From contig NZ_JAAAPM020000010.1 of the NCBI RefSeq assembly GCF_009909155.2, forward strand, positions 1 through 64,000: a DNA stretch of 64,000 nt, in the 5' to 3' direction. The notes below the pieces were generated by a model. That model was not told the origin of the DNA. It made no database searches and saw only the letters and a list, made by a program, of their open reading frames with translations. How positions within the stretch are numbered: position 1 is the first letter of the stretch; each line of letters starts with the position of its first letter. The stretch comes from Flavobacterium undicola. Lineage in GTDB: Bacteria; Bacteroidota; Bacteroidia; Flavobacteriales; Flavobacteriaceae. The position numbers and the translations under genes are program-made. This document shows, one piece after another, positions 1 through 8,374 of this stretch.

Positions 1-1
1 T

Positions 2-2383
2 TCCCTACGGACAAAAATAGCACGTTATACTGCAGCAAATCCTGGAGATGTACTGTACATTGCTACAGACAAAAGTATTTATCTACCTACAGAAACGATT
101 TGGTTTGCAGGTTACTTAATAGAAATGTCTCAAAAGGCAGATACGTTAAGCCCCAACTTATTGTCAGTAGCCCTGCAAAGGAACGATACCACAGCTGTAT
201 CCCTACAGAAAAACTATTTGATAAATAACGGTTTTTGCCCTGGTAGCCTAACTTTGCCCAATACTTTAACTCCCGGTAACTATCTGCTGACGGCTTGTAC
301 CAATGTAATCAATAAACAAGGAAAACCCATTCACGTTTTCCGTAAAGAAATAACCATTAAAACCGGAACGTCACCCTCTATATTGGTTGATTTTAAAATT
401 CGAGATAAAACCGTTATGGATTCTATTTTTATAGATGCTAAAGTTTATTTCCCTCCTAATACATCAGTATCTGACAGAAGCAAAAGTTATATCTCTTATT
501 ACTTGCGGAATAATCATCCTAAAAAGATAAAAATTGGCACTACTGAACAAGTAACGATTGCATTACCCATTTCAGAAGTAGAAACCTCTAATCATATACT
601 TTATACTACCACAACTATTGGTAAGAGTAATCTAAATTTTAACGTCAAACTACCAATTATAAGACAACCCAAATTTGACATTCGTTTTTATCCAGAGGGA
701 GGAGATTTGGTAACGGGATTGCAGAGTAAAGTTGCTTGGGAGTCACGACTAACTAATGGGGGAGCTGTACAGCTAAAAGCACTACTGTTAGAAAACGAAA
801 AGGCAATAGATACGATAGAAACTGATGAACATGGCTTGGGCTGGTTTAATATTTTATCAAAAAACGGAAGTGAATATACGTTGAAGGTTTTGGATAATAA
901 AGCATTAGTAGCACCAAATGTATACCCATTACCAAAGCCATCACCAACAGGTATTGTGCTGGAAATACCCATAGCTGTAGTGGGTGATACCTTATCCATT
1001 CGTGTTGGTACACAGCAGGACAAACAAATTAGGCTTGCTATTACTAACGCCTACACTAAAGAAACAAAGATAGCTCCACCCATTGCGGTAAAAGGGGAAA
1101 AACGCATGAATCTATTACTTAATGATGTAAGCAAAGGCATGAATACGTTAACGCTTTTGGATGATGACGGTCAGCCCTTGGCAGAACGCCAATTCTTTGC
1201 ACACTACAAGAACAACAATAAGGCAGTAATAACTATAGAAAAAGATTCTTATAATGTTAGAGAAAAAGTATCAGCAAAACTAAGAATAACAGATGCTGGT
1301 GGTCAGCCTCTAGGAGGAATATTTACCGTGTCATGCGTGCAGAATAGTAGGTTAGATACGATTCGAAAAAACGACATTGTCTCTCATTTCTATACAATTC
1401 CATTGATGAGCCAAGATACCAACGAGAATAGCAACATTACTGAGCTATATCATAACCAGAAATACTTAGAAAACATGCTGTTTATCAAGGGCGGGCAACG
1501 CTCTCTTTGGCAGCAGCTTACTCTTCCTAATTCTACAGATTCTATTTCTAAACTAGAACGATTGAAACTAAAAGGGCAAATAGAATACAAAGACAAAAGT
1601 AAAATAAAAAAACCTTTCACATTACTGATTAGGCAGGATAGTCTGTGGAATTTTATACCAACGGATAAAACGGGAATTTTCTTAGCTGATCCAAAGAGTA
1701 TTGTTATTACAGAGAATGGATATCTAGAAGCAAAAGTAATGGAAGGAAAGCGTACCATTGATTATACTACTATGCGTATAGATGACCCTATGCAAAAGCT
1801 GATGCAGTCTATCAAAATGACAACCCATGATACACAATTACAAAACACGAGCTCACAAAGTAGTAAAAAAACCTTACTAGATACAGGTAATGACAAATCT
1901 CAAATACAGCTTAAAGAAGTCGTTGTAAAAGGAACAAGGAAAAATAAACCGTACTCATACGGAGCTAATAAATGCGGAGACTACATTTGTGTAAACGGTT
2001 ATTTGAATTGCCCCGGTCATTCGCCATATGATCCAGACAATAAACCGCCACCCATTAAAGGAGAAATATACGAATTTTTGAGCACGGGTAAATTGACAAA
2101 AGGAGTTTATCAAGGATGTCTTTGGGAAGGAGATAAACTAGGTGTCTATACTACTAGAGAATTTTATGGTATGGATGAGAGTAAACTAAAAGACACCTTT
2201 GAAAAATATTATATGTCCACTGTTTTTTGGAAGCCTTTTATAACAGCAGTCAAAAATAAAGAAACGAGTATTGATTTTTATACCAGTGATCAAGCCGGAA
2301 CCTACAAAATAAAAATAGAAGGCATCGCAGAAAATGGCGATTTCATATATGAAGAAAAAACTATTACAATAAATAAAGAATAA
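2..2383 (+). CDS. Large exported MG2/Ig-like repeat protein, 5' end outside window
   Basis: The frame is open from the window edge. The first in-frame ATG at 125 is internal, because the residues before it (IYLPTETIWFAGYL) look like the conserved opening of an alpha-2-macroglobulin MG2 domain. What is seen is a long beta-rich protein of Ig-like segments, then a KEVVVKG stretch like the start of TonB-receptor plug domains, followed by a cysteine-rich insertion (CGDYICVNGYLNCPGH) and a last beta domain. No membrane helix is visible. In Bacteroidota such MG2/carboxypeptidase-regulatory-like proteins are exported and often sit at the envelope. The glycosyltransferases directly downstream on the same strand suggest a shared secreted or surface product, which is inference. 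The exact function is unknown. Confidence 0.6.
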   Translation, partial: SLRTKIARYTAANPGDVLYIATDKSIYLPTETIWFAGYLIEMSQKADTLSPNLLSVALQRNDTTAVSLQKNYLINNGFCPGSLTLPNTLTPGNYLLTACTNVINKQGKPIHVFRKEITIKTGTSPSILVDFKIRDKTVMDSIFIDAKVYFPPNTSVSDRSKSYISYYLRNNHPKKIKIGTTEQVTIALPISEVETSNHILYTTTTIGKSNLNFNVKLPIIRQPKFDIRFYPEGGDLVTGLQSKVAWESRLTNGGAVQLKALLLENEKAIDTIETDEHGLGWFNILSKNGSEYTLKVLDNKALVAPNVYPLPKPSPTGIVLEIPIAVVGDTLSIRVGTQQDKQIRLAITNAYTKETKIAPPIAVKGEKRMNLLLNDVSKGMNTLTLLDDDGQPLAERQFFAHYKNNNKAVITIEKDSYNVREKVSAKLRITDAGGQPLGGIFTVSCVQNSRLDTIRKNDIVSHFYTIPLMSQDTNENSNITELYHNQKYLENMLFIKGGQRSLWQQLTLPNSTDSISKLERLKLKGQIEYKDKSKIKKPFTLLIRQDSLWNFIPTDKTGIFLADPKSIVITENGYLEAKVMEGKRTIDYTTMRIDDPMQKLMQSIKMTTHDTQLQNTSSQSSKKTLLDTGNDKSQIQLKEVVVKGTRKNKPYSYGANKCGDYICVNGYLNCPGHSPYDPDNKPPPIKGEIYEFLSTGKLTKGVYQGCLWEGDKLGVYTTREFYGMDESKLKDTFEKYYMSTVFWKPFITAVKNKETSIDFYTSDQAGTYKIKIEGIAENGDFIYEEKTITINKE

Positions 2384-2465
2384 AGTGAACAGGGAACAAC
2401 TATAAATAATCAGTTGATCGTAATCAAATTATATAACATTAAAACAGGAACATTTACCTGATATT

Positions 2466-3119
2466 ATGAAAAAATTAAACAAAGTACCCTCTTATGCTAT
2501 CAATCTCGAAAAACGAACGGATCGCAAAATCAATATTCTTTCTGAATTTGAAAACAGGAAAGAATTTACATTGACTATTATTCCAGCTATAGAGGACGAG
2601 GTGGGATCATATGGACTTTGGCAGACTATTCACAGTATTGTGAATCTAGCTAATGAAGAATGTCTTGAATATGTACTTATCTGTGAAGATGACCACCAGT
2701 TTACTACAAGTTATAGTGCTTCGATGCTATATAGTGCTATTGACGAATCCTTACATCGAGATGCTGATGTCTTACTCGGTAGCGTAAGCTGGTTTGATCA
2801 AGTATTACAGGTAGATAAAAACTTATTTTGGGTTGACCGTTTCAATGGAACCCAATTTATGATTATATTCCAAAAATTCTATCAAAAAATTTTAAATATA
2901 GATTTTTACAAAACTGACATTGCTGATATGAAGATATCTTCGCTCACCGATGGTATTTTTGTTATGTATCCATTTATATCTGTTCAGAAAGAATTTGGAT
3001 ACTCAGACGTTACTCAAAAGAATAATGAGGAAGGAAGGATTACCGAATTGTATCGACTAAGGAACGAAAAACTTATGCACTTAGATAAAGTGGCCACTTT
3101 TTATGGATTATTTAGTTAA
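2466..3119 (+). CDS. GT25-like glycosyltransferase, copy 1
   Basis: A 217-residue protein without signal peptide. The start SYAINLEKRTDRK resembles the INL-R-DR opening of glycosyltransferase family 25 (LPS-type galactosyl/glucosyltransferases). A central acidic motif LICEDDHQFT resembles the metal/sugar-nucleotide site, and the C-terminal half carries FWVDRFNGTQF and VMYPFISVQ. It probably transfers a sugar to a surface glycan or a secreted substrate in the cytoplasm. It lies 82 bp after the MG2-like protein and 6 bp before a clear paralogue. Family assignment is by motif only; donor and acceptor are unknown. Confidence 0.7.
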   Translation: MKKLNKVPSYAINLEKRTDRKINILSEFENRKEFTLTIIPAIEDEVGSYGLWQTIHSIVNLANEECLEYVLICEDDHQFTTSYSASMLYSAIDESLHRDADVLLGSVSWFDQVLQVDKNLFWVDRFNGTQFMIIFQKFYQKILNIDFYKTDIADMKISSLTDGIFVMYPFISVQKEFGYSDVTQKNNEEGRITELYRLRNEKLMHLDKVATFYGLFS

Positions 3120-3125
3120 AAAAAA

Positions 3126-3794
3126 ATGAATAAACCCGAAGCAAACATAGATTTCACTATATCTACATATGTAATAAACTTATTTAAACACCCAGACAGT
3201 TTATCTCATATAAAAAAACAATTCGATAATAGAAACGAGTTTACTGTCAATTATTTAGAGTGTTTTGAGGATGAGCAAGAAGCCATACATCTATGGCGAA
3301 ATATCACCAAGATTGTTCAGTTGGCAATGGAAGCTGATGAGAATGTTATTATTATTTGTAAAAACACTCATGAATTCACACCGTTTTATTCGAAACAAAT
3401 TCTCTTAAACTCAATTATTGGTGCTGCAGAACAAGGTGTAAATATTTTGTTTGGAGGCATAGGTGTTTTCGGCCAAGCTATTCCCGTAACAAAAAATCGT
3501 TTTTGGATAGATACATTTCAACAAACCCCTTTTATTATTTTGTTTCGTCCAATATTTGAACTAATATTAAGAGAATCTTTCACTGAAAAAGATACTGTCG
3601 ATTTAAAACTATCTGAAATGACCAGTCACAAAATGGTTATGTATCCGTACATTTCTGTTCGAAAGAAAATTGAAGATTCGATATCCTCTTCTCTCAAAAA
3701 TGATGAAGTTAATAATATAGATATGTTTGACATAGCCCAAAAGAGATTAAGCAAAATTGACACAATAGCTCAAATGTATCAAGAAATAAAATAA
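3126..3794 (+). CDS. GT25-like glycosyltransferase paralogue, acidic motif lost
   Basis: A 222-residue paralogue of the preceding gene, probably co-transcribed (6-bp gap). The shared frame is YVINLFKHPDS at the start, LWRNITKIVQLA in the first third, FWIDTFQQTPF in the middle and KMVMYPYISVRK near the end. The position that reads ICEDDHQFT in copy 1 reads ICKNTHEFT here, so both consecutive acidic residues are replaced. The R-DR motif near the N-terminus is also degraded to HPDS. It may be a non-catalytic partner of copy 1 or an enzyme with changed chemistry. The gene is otherwise intact and shows no stop or frameshift. Confidence 0.65.
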   Translation: MNKPEANIDFTISTYVINLFKHPDSLSHIKKQFDNRNEFTVNYLECFEDEQEAIHLWRNITKIVQLAMEADENVIIICKNTHEFTPFYSKQILLNSIIGAAEQGVNILFGGIGVFGQAIPVTKNRFWIDTFQQTPFIILFRPIFELILRESFTEKDTVDLKLSEMTSHKMVMYPYISVRKKIEDSISSSLKNDEVNNIDMFDIAQKRLSKIDTIAQMYQEIK

Positions 3795-3889
3795 AAACAA
3801 TAGAAATTAACATACTGTGTTAATACAACCAAAATTATTACAAAGTACATCACTATGATGCGTACATGAAATATTGAAAATTTAACACG

Positions 3890-4708
3890 ATGAATATAGT
3901 TTATTTAATCTTGGTACACAAAGACCCTGCTCAACTTTTCAGATTGATAGAGGTATTAAATGACAAACAGGTAGCTTTTGTTATCCACGTTGATAAACAG
4001 GTTTCAATAAATCAATTTAAAGTTTATAACGAAAAAACGTACCAGAATGTACATTTTATATCTAATCGTTGTGTATCTTCTTGGGGTAGTTTCGGGTTAG
4101 TACAAGCCACCTTGAACGGACTGAAATTTATTGAACGCAATCATAAGACTACACAAAGAATAATTTTACTTAGTGGACAAGACTACCCAATTAAATCAAA
4201 TGTATATATAAAAGCCTATCTTAAAAGTCACATTAATACAATATTTATAGAACATTTTAAGATACCTTATAAAAAATGGTATCGTAACGGATTGCCAAGG
4301 TTCCCAGCATTTGAGGAAATAAATCAAGTGATGAATATTTATGGAGGATCACAATGGCTTTCTCTTCCTATGTATGCAATAAAGATTATTTTTGATTTCT
4401 TGAAATTAAATCCAGACTTTTTAACATACTTCAAGAATTATGTAAGGATTCCTGATGAAAGTTTTTTTCAAACTCTGCTATTGAATTGTGATAACCCAAA
4501 GATAACAGATAATATAATCAATCATAATCTGCACTTAATCAAATGGAATAAACCATACTTGAATCCAAGGGTCTTAACTACTGAAAGCAAAAACATCGTA
4601 AATAAGAGTAAAAGTCTATTTACAAGGAAATTAGACCCTATAACATCAAGCGAACTAATTTGTCACATAGATGAAAAAATATTAGACAGGGAGGTAAACC
4701 AAAATTAA
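3890..4708 (+). CDS. GT14-type beta-1,6-N-acetylglucosaminyltransferase (core-2/I-branching family)
   Basis: A 272-residue protein. The N-terminus MNIVYLILVHKDPAQLFRLI followed by FVIHVDKQ, and the later LLSGQDYPIK, are hallmarks of the core-2/I-branching enzyme family (Pfam Branch, GT14). A conserved PDESFFQTLLLN segment follows near residue 195, also typical. It is expected to add a GlcNAc- or xylose-type branch to a glycan in the cytoplasm. It is on the same strand as the two GT25-like genes, 95 bp downstream, and so belongs to the same glycan-assembly locus. Family is confident; donor sugar and acceptor are not known from sequence. Confidence 0.8.
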   Translation: MNIVYLILVHKDPAQLFRLIEVLNDKQVAFVIHVDKQVSINQFKVYNEKTYQNVHFISNRCVSSWGSFGLVQATLNGLKFIERNHKTTQRIILLSGQDYPIKSNVYIKAYLKSHINTIFIEHFKIPYKKWYRNGLPRFPAFEEINQVMNIYGGSQWLSLPMYAIKIIFDFLKLNPDFLTYFKNYVRIPDESFFQTLLLNCDNPKITDNIINHNLHLIKWNKPYLNPRVLTTESKNIVNKSKSLFTRKLDPITSSELICHIDEKILDREVNQN

Positions 4709-4762
4709 TATATTGCCCGTTTTTGAAATACTCAAAATAATTAAATATTTAGACTTTTAAGA

Positions 4763-4861
4763 ATGAAGAAAAACAAAAGGCATTATATCAATGGTTTGAT
4801 AAAGTTTTTTCTTCTATTGTTTGATGATAAGAAATGGTTATTGGAGTTTAAAAAAAATTGA
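4763..4861 (+). CDS. Possible 32-residue peptide or gene remnant
   Basis: A short open frame (MKKNKRHYINGLIKFFLL at its start) lies in the 209-bp gap between the GT14 gene and the broken glycosyltransferase. It is Lys- and Phe-rich and I recognise no family. It could be a real small peptide, the surviving start of a deleted gene, or chance in AT-rich DNA. Included only for completeness. Confidence 0.15.
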   Translation: MKKNKRHYINGLIKFFLLLFDDKKWLLEFKKN

Positions 4862-4917
4862 AAACGTTTTATGCCATAGATTCTTATATTTTTGTAGATT
4901 TTAATAGCATATTCTTA

Positions 4918-5686
4918 ATGAAACAAGCGTTTTTATTTCTATCCTGTCGATTATCTAATGCTGTAATTGATACCTTTAATGAAATTGCAACAGCAACAAA
5001 TTCCGAGAAAAATATAACACGCCTTTTATATCATCTAAAAGAGGCTAACTATCAAAAGGAGATAAGTGATAAAGACGTTTTTTATTTTTCGGATGAAATC
5101 TTAATTGGCCTTGAATACAAACCTTTAGGGGAGAAATTAATTCCAGGAAATAATCATTTTCCATTATTAAAATTCTATAAAGAGCATCCTCATTATGATT
5201 ATTATTGGTGTATAGAAGATGATGTTCGTTATACGGGAAATTGGGATCATTTTTTTAACCATTTTGAAAACTCAGATAAATCTTTTATAAGCTCTCATAT
5301 ACAAAGATATGCCGATGATCCACAATGGCCATACATTAGCATACAATGATCAGACTCTAAAATCAGAATATTTAGTGCGATCTTTTAATCCAATATATCG
5401 AATATCAAAAGAGGCGCTTAATTTTATTGATCAAGAATTATTAGATGGATGGCAAGGTCATCATGAGGTACTATTTCCATCACTCTTGAGTGCGGCGGGA
5501 TTTGATCTAATGGATTTTGGAGGGAGAGGAGAATTTGTTTCTCAGGGTAATGAAAATAAATTTTATTTTGGAAATTATACCCAAAATAGTGAAATAGAAA
5601 ATGCAACATCCACTTTTAGATGGAGACCTATTCATCAAAAGATTGGAGAAATACCTAATAAGTTATATCATCCTGTAAAAGAATAA
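4918..5686 (+). pseudogene. Frameshifted glycosyltransferase-like gene (DUF3405-like, EDD motif)
   Basis: Two overlapping frames read as one protein. The first runs from ATG 4918 (MKQAFLFLSCRLSNAV; the upstream TTG at 4858 would add 20 atypical residues) through YYWCIEDDVRYTGNWDHFF and stops at 5349. The second frame takes over near 5330-5340 and continues with YNDQTLKSEYLVRSFNPIY to GHHEVLFPSLL and a stop at 5686. The natural junction is near DDPQWPY. Resuming needs a one-base net gain relative to an intact gene (or loss of two). The EDDV motif suggests a nucleotide-sugar transferase. It is either a decayed gene or a sequencing error; the two halves are otherwise well preserved. It converges on glf. 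Confidence 0.7.
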
Positions 5687-5701
5687 AAAATAACAACAAC
5701 A

Positions 5702-6811
5702 TTAATAAGTCTCTTTCAATGCCTTTGTTTTTGTAAGTGCAGATGCAATTACTTGATGCATGTCATAGTATTTATATTCCGCTAATCTTCCCCCGAATAT
5801 TACATTATGTTCATTCTTTACTAATTCATTGTACTGTTTAAGTTTATTGGTGTTAGTAGCGTCGTTTATGGGATAGTAAGCTTCCATACCAGGTTTCCAT
5901 TCCTGAGGGTATTCTTTGGTTACAACTGTCCCATGTTGTTTGCCAAATTCAAAGTGTTTGTGTTCAATAATACGGGTGTAAGGAATTGTTTTTTCGGTAA
6001 AATTAATAACCGAAACACCTTGGTAGTTTGGGTGATTCATATACTCATGTTCAAACCGTAAGCTTCTATATTGTAAATGTCCAAATTTGTAATCATAAAA
6101 CTCATCCAATTTACCTGTATAGACAATACAATCAGCTAATCCGGAAAGTTCAGCACGATTTTCCAAAAAATCAATTCCGGTGCGTACTTCGATACCCGCT
6201 AAAAGACCGTCAATTAATTTGTTATAGCCACCAATAGGTATACCTTGGTATTTATCATTAAAATAGTTGTTGTCAAAAGTAAGCCTTACAGGTAATCGTT
6301 TAATGATAAATGAAGGAAGATCTACGGCTTTTCGGCCCCATTGTTTTTCGGTATAACCTTTTATTAATATCTCATAAATATCTTTGCCCACCATACTGAT
6401 CGCTTGTTCTTCTAAATTTGATGGTTGAATAAATCCTGTTGTATCAACCTGATTCTTGATTTTTTCTAATACTTCCACAGGATTTTTTATATTCCATAAT
6501 TGATAAAAAGTATTCATATTGAAAGGTAAATTATATAGATTCCCTTTATAATTCGCCAAGGGTGAATATATAAAGTTATTGAACTCTACATAAGAATTTA
6601 CATAATCCCAAATCTTTTTATCATTCGTGTGAAATATATGAGGGCCATACTTATGAATATTTATCCCTTCTTTATTTTCGCAATAAATATTACCCCCAGT
6701 ATGATATCTTTTATCTATAACAAGGCATTTTTTTCCTATATCTGTCATTTCACGTGCAAATACAGCACCATATAGCCCAGACCCAACAATTAAAAAATCG
6801 TATTTTTTCAT
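5702..6811 (-). CDS. glf: UDP-galactopyranose mutase
   Basis: A 369-residue FAD enzyme that converts UDP-galactopyranose to UDP-galactofuranose for surface glycans. The N-terminal Rossmann motif reads DFLIVGSGLYGAVFAREM. The family signature RYHTGGNIYCENKEGINIHK and KYGPHIFHTND follows, and the conserved EKQWGRK occurs near residue 155. The length matches the family. It starts 2 bp after the stop of the upstream DUF707 gene on the minus strand, so the two are probably one transcript. Its presence implies that galactofuranose is part of the glycan assembled by the neighbouring transferases, which is inference. Confidence 0.95.
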   Translation of the reverse strand: MKKYDFLIVGSGLYGAVFAREMTDIGKKCLVIDKRYHTGGNIYCENKEGINIHKYGPHIFHTNDKKIWDYVNSYVEFNNFIYSPLANYKGNLYNLPFNMNTFYQLWNIKNPVEVLEKIKNQVDTTGFIQPSNLEEQAISMVGKDIYEILIKGYTEKQWGRKAVDLPSFIIKRLPVRLTFDNNYFNDKYQGIPIGGYNKLIDGLLAGIEVRTGIDFLENRAELSGLADCIVYTGKLDEFYDYKFGHLQYRSLRFEHEYMNHPNYQGVSVINFTEKTIPYTRIIEHKHFEFGKQHGTVVTKEYPQEWKPGMEAYYPINDATNTNKLKQYNELVKNEHNVIFGGRLAEYKYYDMHQVIASALTKTKALKETY

Positions 6812-6813
6812 CT

Positions 6814-7455
6814 TTAAGAACTATATATATCAAAACTTAAATTATATTTTTTCATATACTCAGACAATTCTTGGTGATGATTAGATTGCACTGGTCTTGT
6901 ATGTATAGAATCAATATCGTCTATAATAGCCATATTGTATTCAGTGTAGTTTAAGATTATCCCCCAGTGAAAATCTATACCCCAACCGCTTATTGTTTCG
7001 TCAAAAGTAAATAACACTTTTTTTAATGCTTCTCTAGAAAAGCAAGGCTGCATAATTTCGACAAAATTAGTATGACGGAGTATAGAATCTTTATACTTTG
7101 CAGTATGCTGGTAGGAGTAAAATGAATTAGCTATAGCGGGTTGCGCTACTGCCAATTGATATTTTTTCATAAACCTAAACAACTTTTGTATATTAGCATT
7201 TGTTATTGAAATATCATCATCCGGCATGTAAAAATATTCGTATTGTTCAATCAACTCTGGATTATTACATAAATAATCATATATCAATTTAAATTTATAA
7301 CCTTTAGATGCTGTAACATAAGGGCTGTCATTTTTAAATAATTCATAGGAATCATCATAAACGATTAAATGTAAATCAAAGGACGATTTTTTTTTAATCC
7401 ATTCGCGATGTAAACTTGAAGCTCCAATTGTAGCCAATACACAATATTTGTTCAT
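6814..7455 (-). CDS. DUF707-type putative glycosyltransferase
   Basis: A 213-residue cytoplasmic-looking protein. The block YFYMPDDDISITNANIQKLF has a DDD motif at a position typical of nucleotide-sugar binding, and ISGWGIDFHWG with later IDSIHTRPVQ match the DUF707 family, whose members are thought to be glycosyltransferases. It begins the minus-strand pair with glf (2-bp gap). Upstream (7456-7519) is a short gap with a weak CCTCA/TGAGG hairpin. Function beyond glycan synthesis is not clear from sequence. Confidence 0.65.
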   Translation of the reverse strand: MNKYCVLATIGASSLHREWIKKKSSFDLHLIVYDDSYELFKNDSPYVTASKGYKFKLIYDYLCNNPELIEQYEYFYMPDDDISITNANIQKLFRFMKKYQLAVAQPAIANSFYSYQHTAKYKDSILRHTNFVEIMQPCFSREALKKVLFTFDETISGWGIDFHWGIILNYTEYNMAIIDDIDSIHTRPVQSNHHQELSEYMKKYNLSFDIYSS

Positions 7456-7519
7456 AGATTTTTTATTAATATAAAATCACCTCAGCGTTTTTAATGAGGT
7501 AAATATACTACAATTTTAT

Positions 7520-8299
7520 TTAATAAAACCACGGTTTATATTCTACATTTTTTTCTAAACTATTTTCGATGTTATCTTCCAGTTTAGGAAAGAAATCAAT
7601 TCCTGTAATCGATTCTAATTTATCAACGGAAACAACATATTCAAAAATAGCTTTGCTGCTTTTTTCATTTGGCACCAAAAAAGCAATCATTTTATAATTC
7701 CTTTTTGACGGACTCAGCAGTATCTTATAAAAATATTTCGGAACAAGAACATCTTCTTTGCCAATTGATTCCAAACTGCCTTTCAAAACGCCTCCTGTAA
7801 TAACAAAAAGTCCATTATTCTTAACTGCCCAAAAACGTGTCTTTTGTTCTAATCTATTCCAAATACCCCCGTTAAAATCGGGATTTTGCGGACTTATATT
7901 CGAAGTAAAGAAAGTATCATTATAAGCATTTATATCAAATTCCATATCGGCAGCTGGACACAGATGCCCTTTGTCATAACCCGATTTTTTATAATTTCTC
8001 CAATCGGCTGATTTTGTCCCAACCATCGGATCTTCTATAAAAAAAGGACGTTTAAAATCACTGTTTTTGATATAGTTTTTTTTCAACTCATAAGCCACCC
8101 ACTCAGCCTGTTCTGCTTTTTCGTTATACGATAAAGTATAATAATCGTGTTTTATAATTTGTAAAGTAGTCGATGTAGGCAAATAGAAATTCAAATCTTT
8201 AATTGTTTGATTCGAATTAACATTCTGCTGCCCATTTTTCATACAACTCAACAGAATGAATCCAAAAGCAATTGTGCTCCAAAAAAATCTAATATTCAT
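7520..8299 (-). CDS. DNA/RNA non-specific endonuclease (NUC1/EndoG family), lipoprotein
   Basis: A 259-residue secreted nuclease. The N-terminus has a lipobox-like signal (FILLSCMKNG), so it is probably anchored in the envelope. The catalytic block reads YDKGHLCPAADMEFD, a DKGH variant of the DRGH motif, with His as general base. It is followed by NISPQNPDFNGGIWNRLE, whose Asn binds the Mg ion. Likely role: degradation of extracellular nucleic acids for nutrients. It stands alone downstream of the processing protease, separated from it by a terminator hairpin. Confidence 0.88.
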   Translation of the reverse strand: MNIRFFWSTIAFGFILLSCMKNGQQNVNSNQTIKDLNFYLPTSTTLQIIKHDYYTLSYNEKAEQAEWVAYELKKNYIKNSDFKRPFFIEDPMVGTKSADWRNYKKSGYDKGHLCPAADMEFDINAYNDTFFTSNISPQNPDFNGGIWNRLEQKTRFWAVKNNGLFVITGGVLKGSLESIGKEDVLVPKYFYKILLSPSKRNYKMIAFLVPNEKSSKAIFEYVVSVDKLESITGIDFFPKLEDNIENSLEKNVEYKPWFY

Positions 8300-8317
8300 A
8301 GTATCTAATTCAAACAG

Positions 8318-8358
8318 AAAACGCTCTGAAAATTAAATTAATTCCCAGAGCGCTTTTT
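8318..8358 (-). terminator. Rho-independent-type hairpin after the processing protease
   Basis: The arms CGCTCTG and CAGAGCG flank an AT-rich loop, with a T-run on the minus strand. It lies just after the protease stop at 8375. Confidence 0.6.
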
Positions 8359-8374
8359 AATTATTATGATGTTT

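Noticed and set aside
4858..4917. TTG start 20 codons before the broken glycosyltransferase gene
   Set aside because: The ATG at 4918 matches the usual MK-AFLFLSC-like beginning; the extra residues are not typical.
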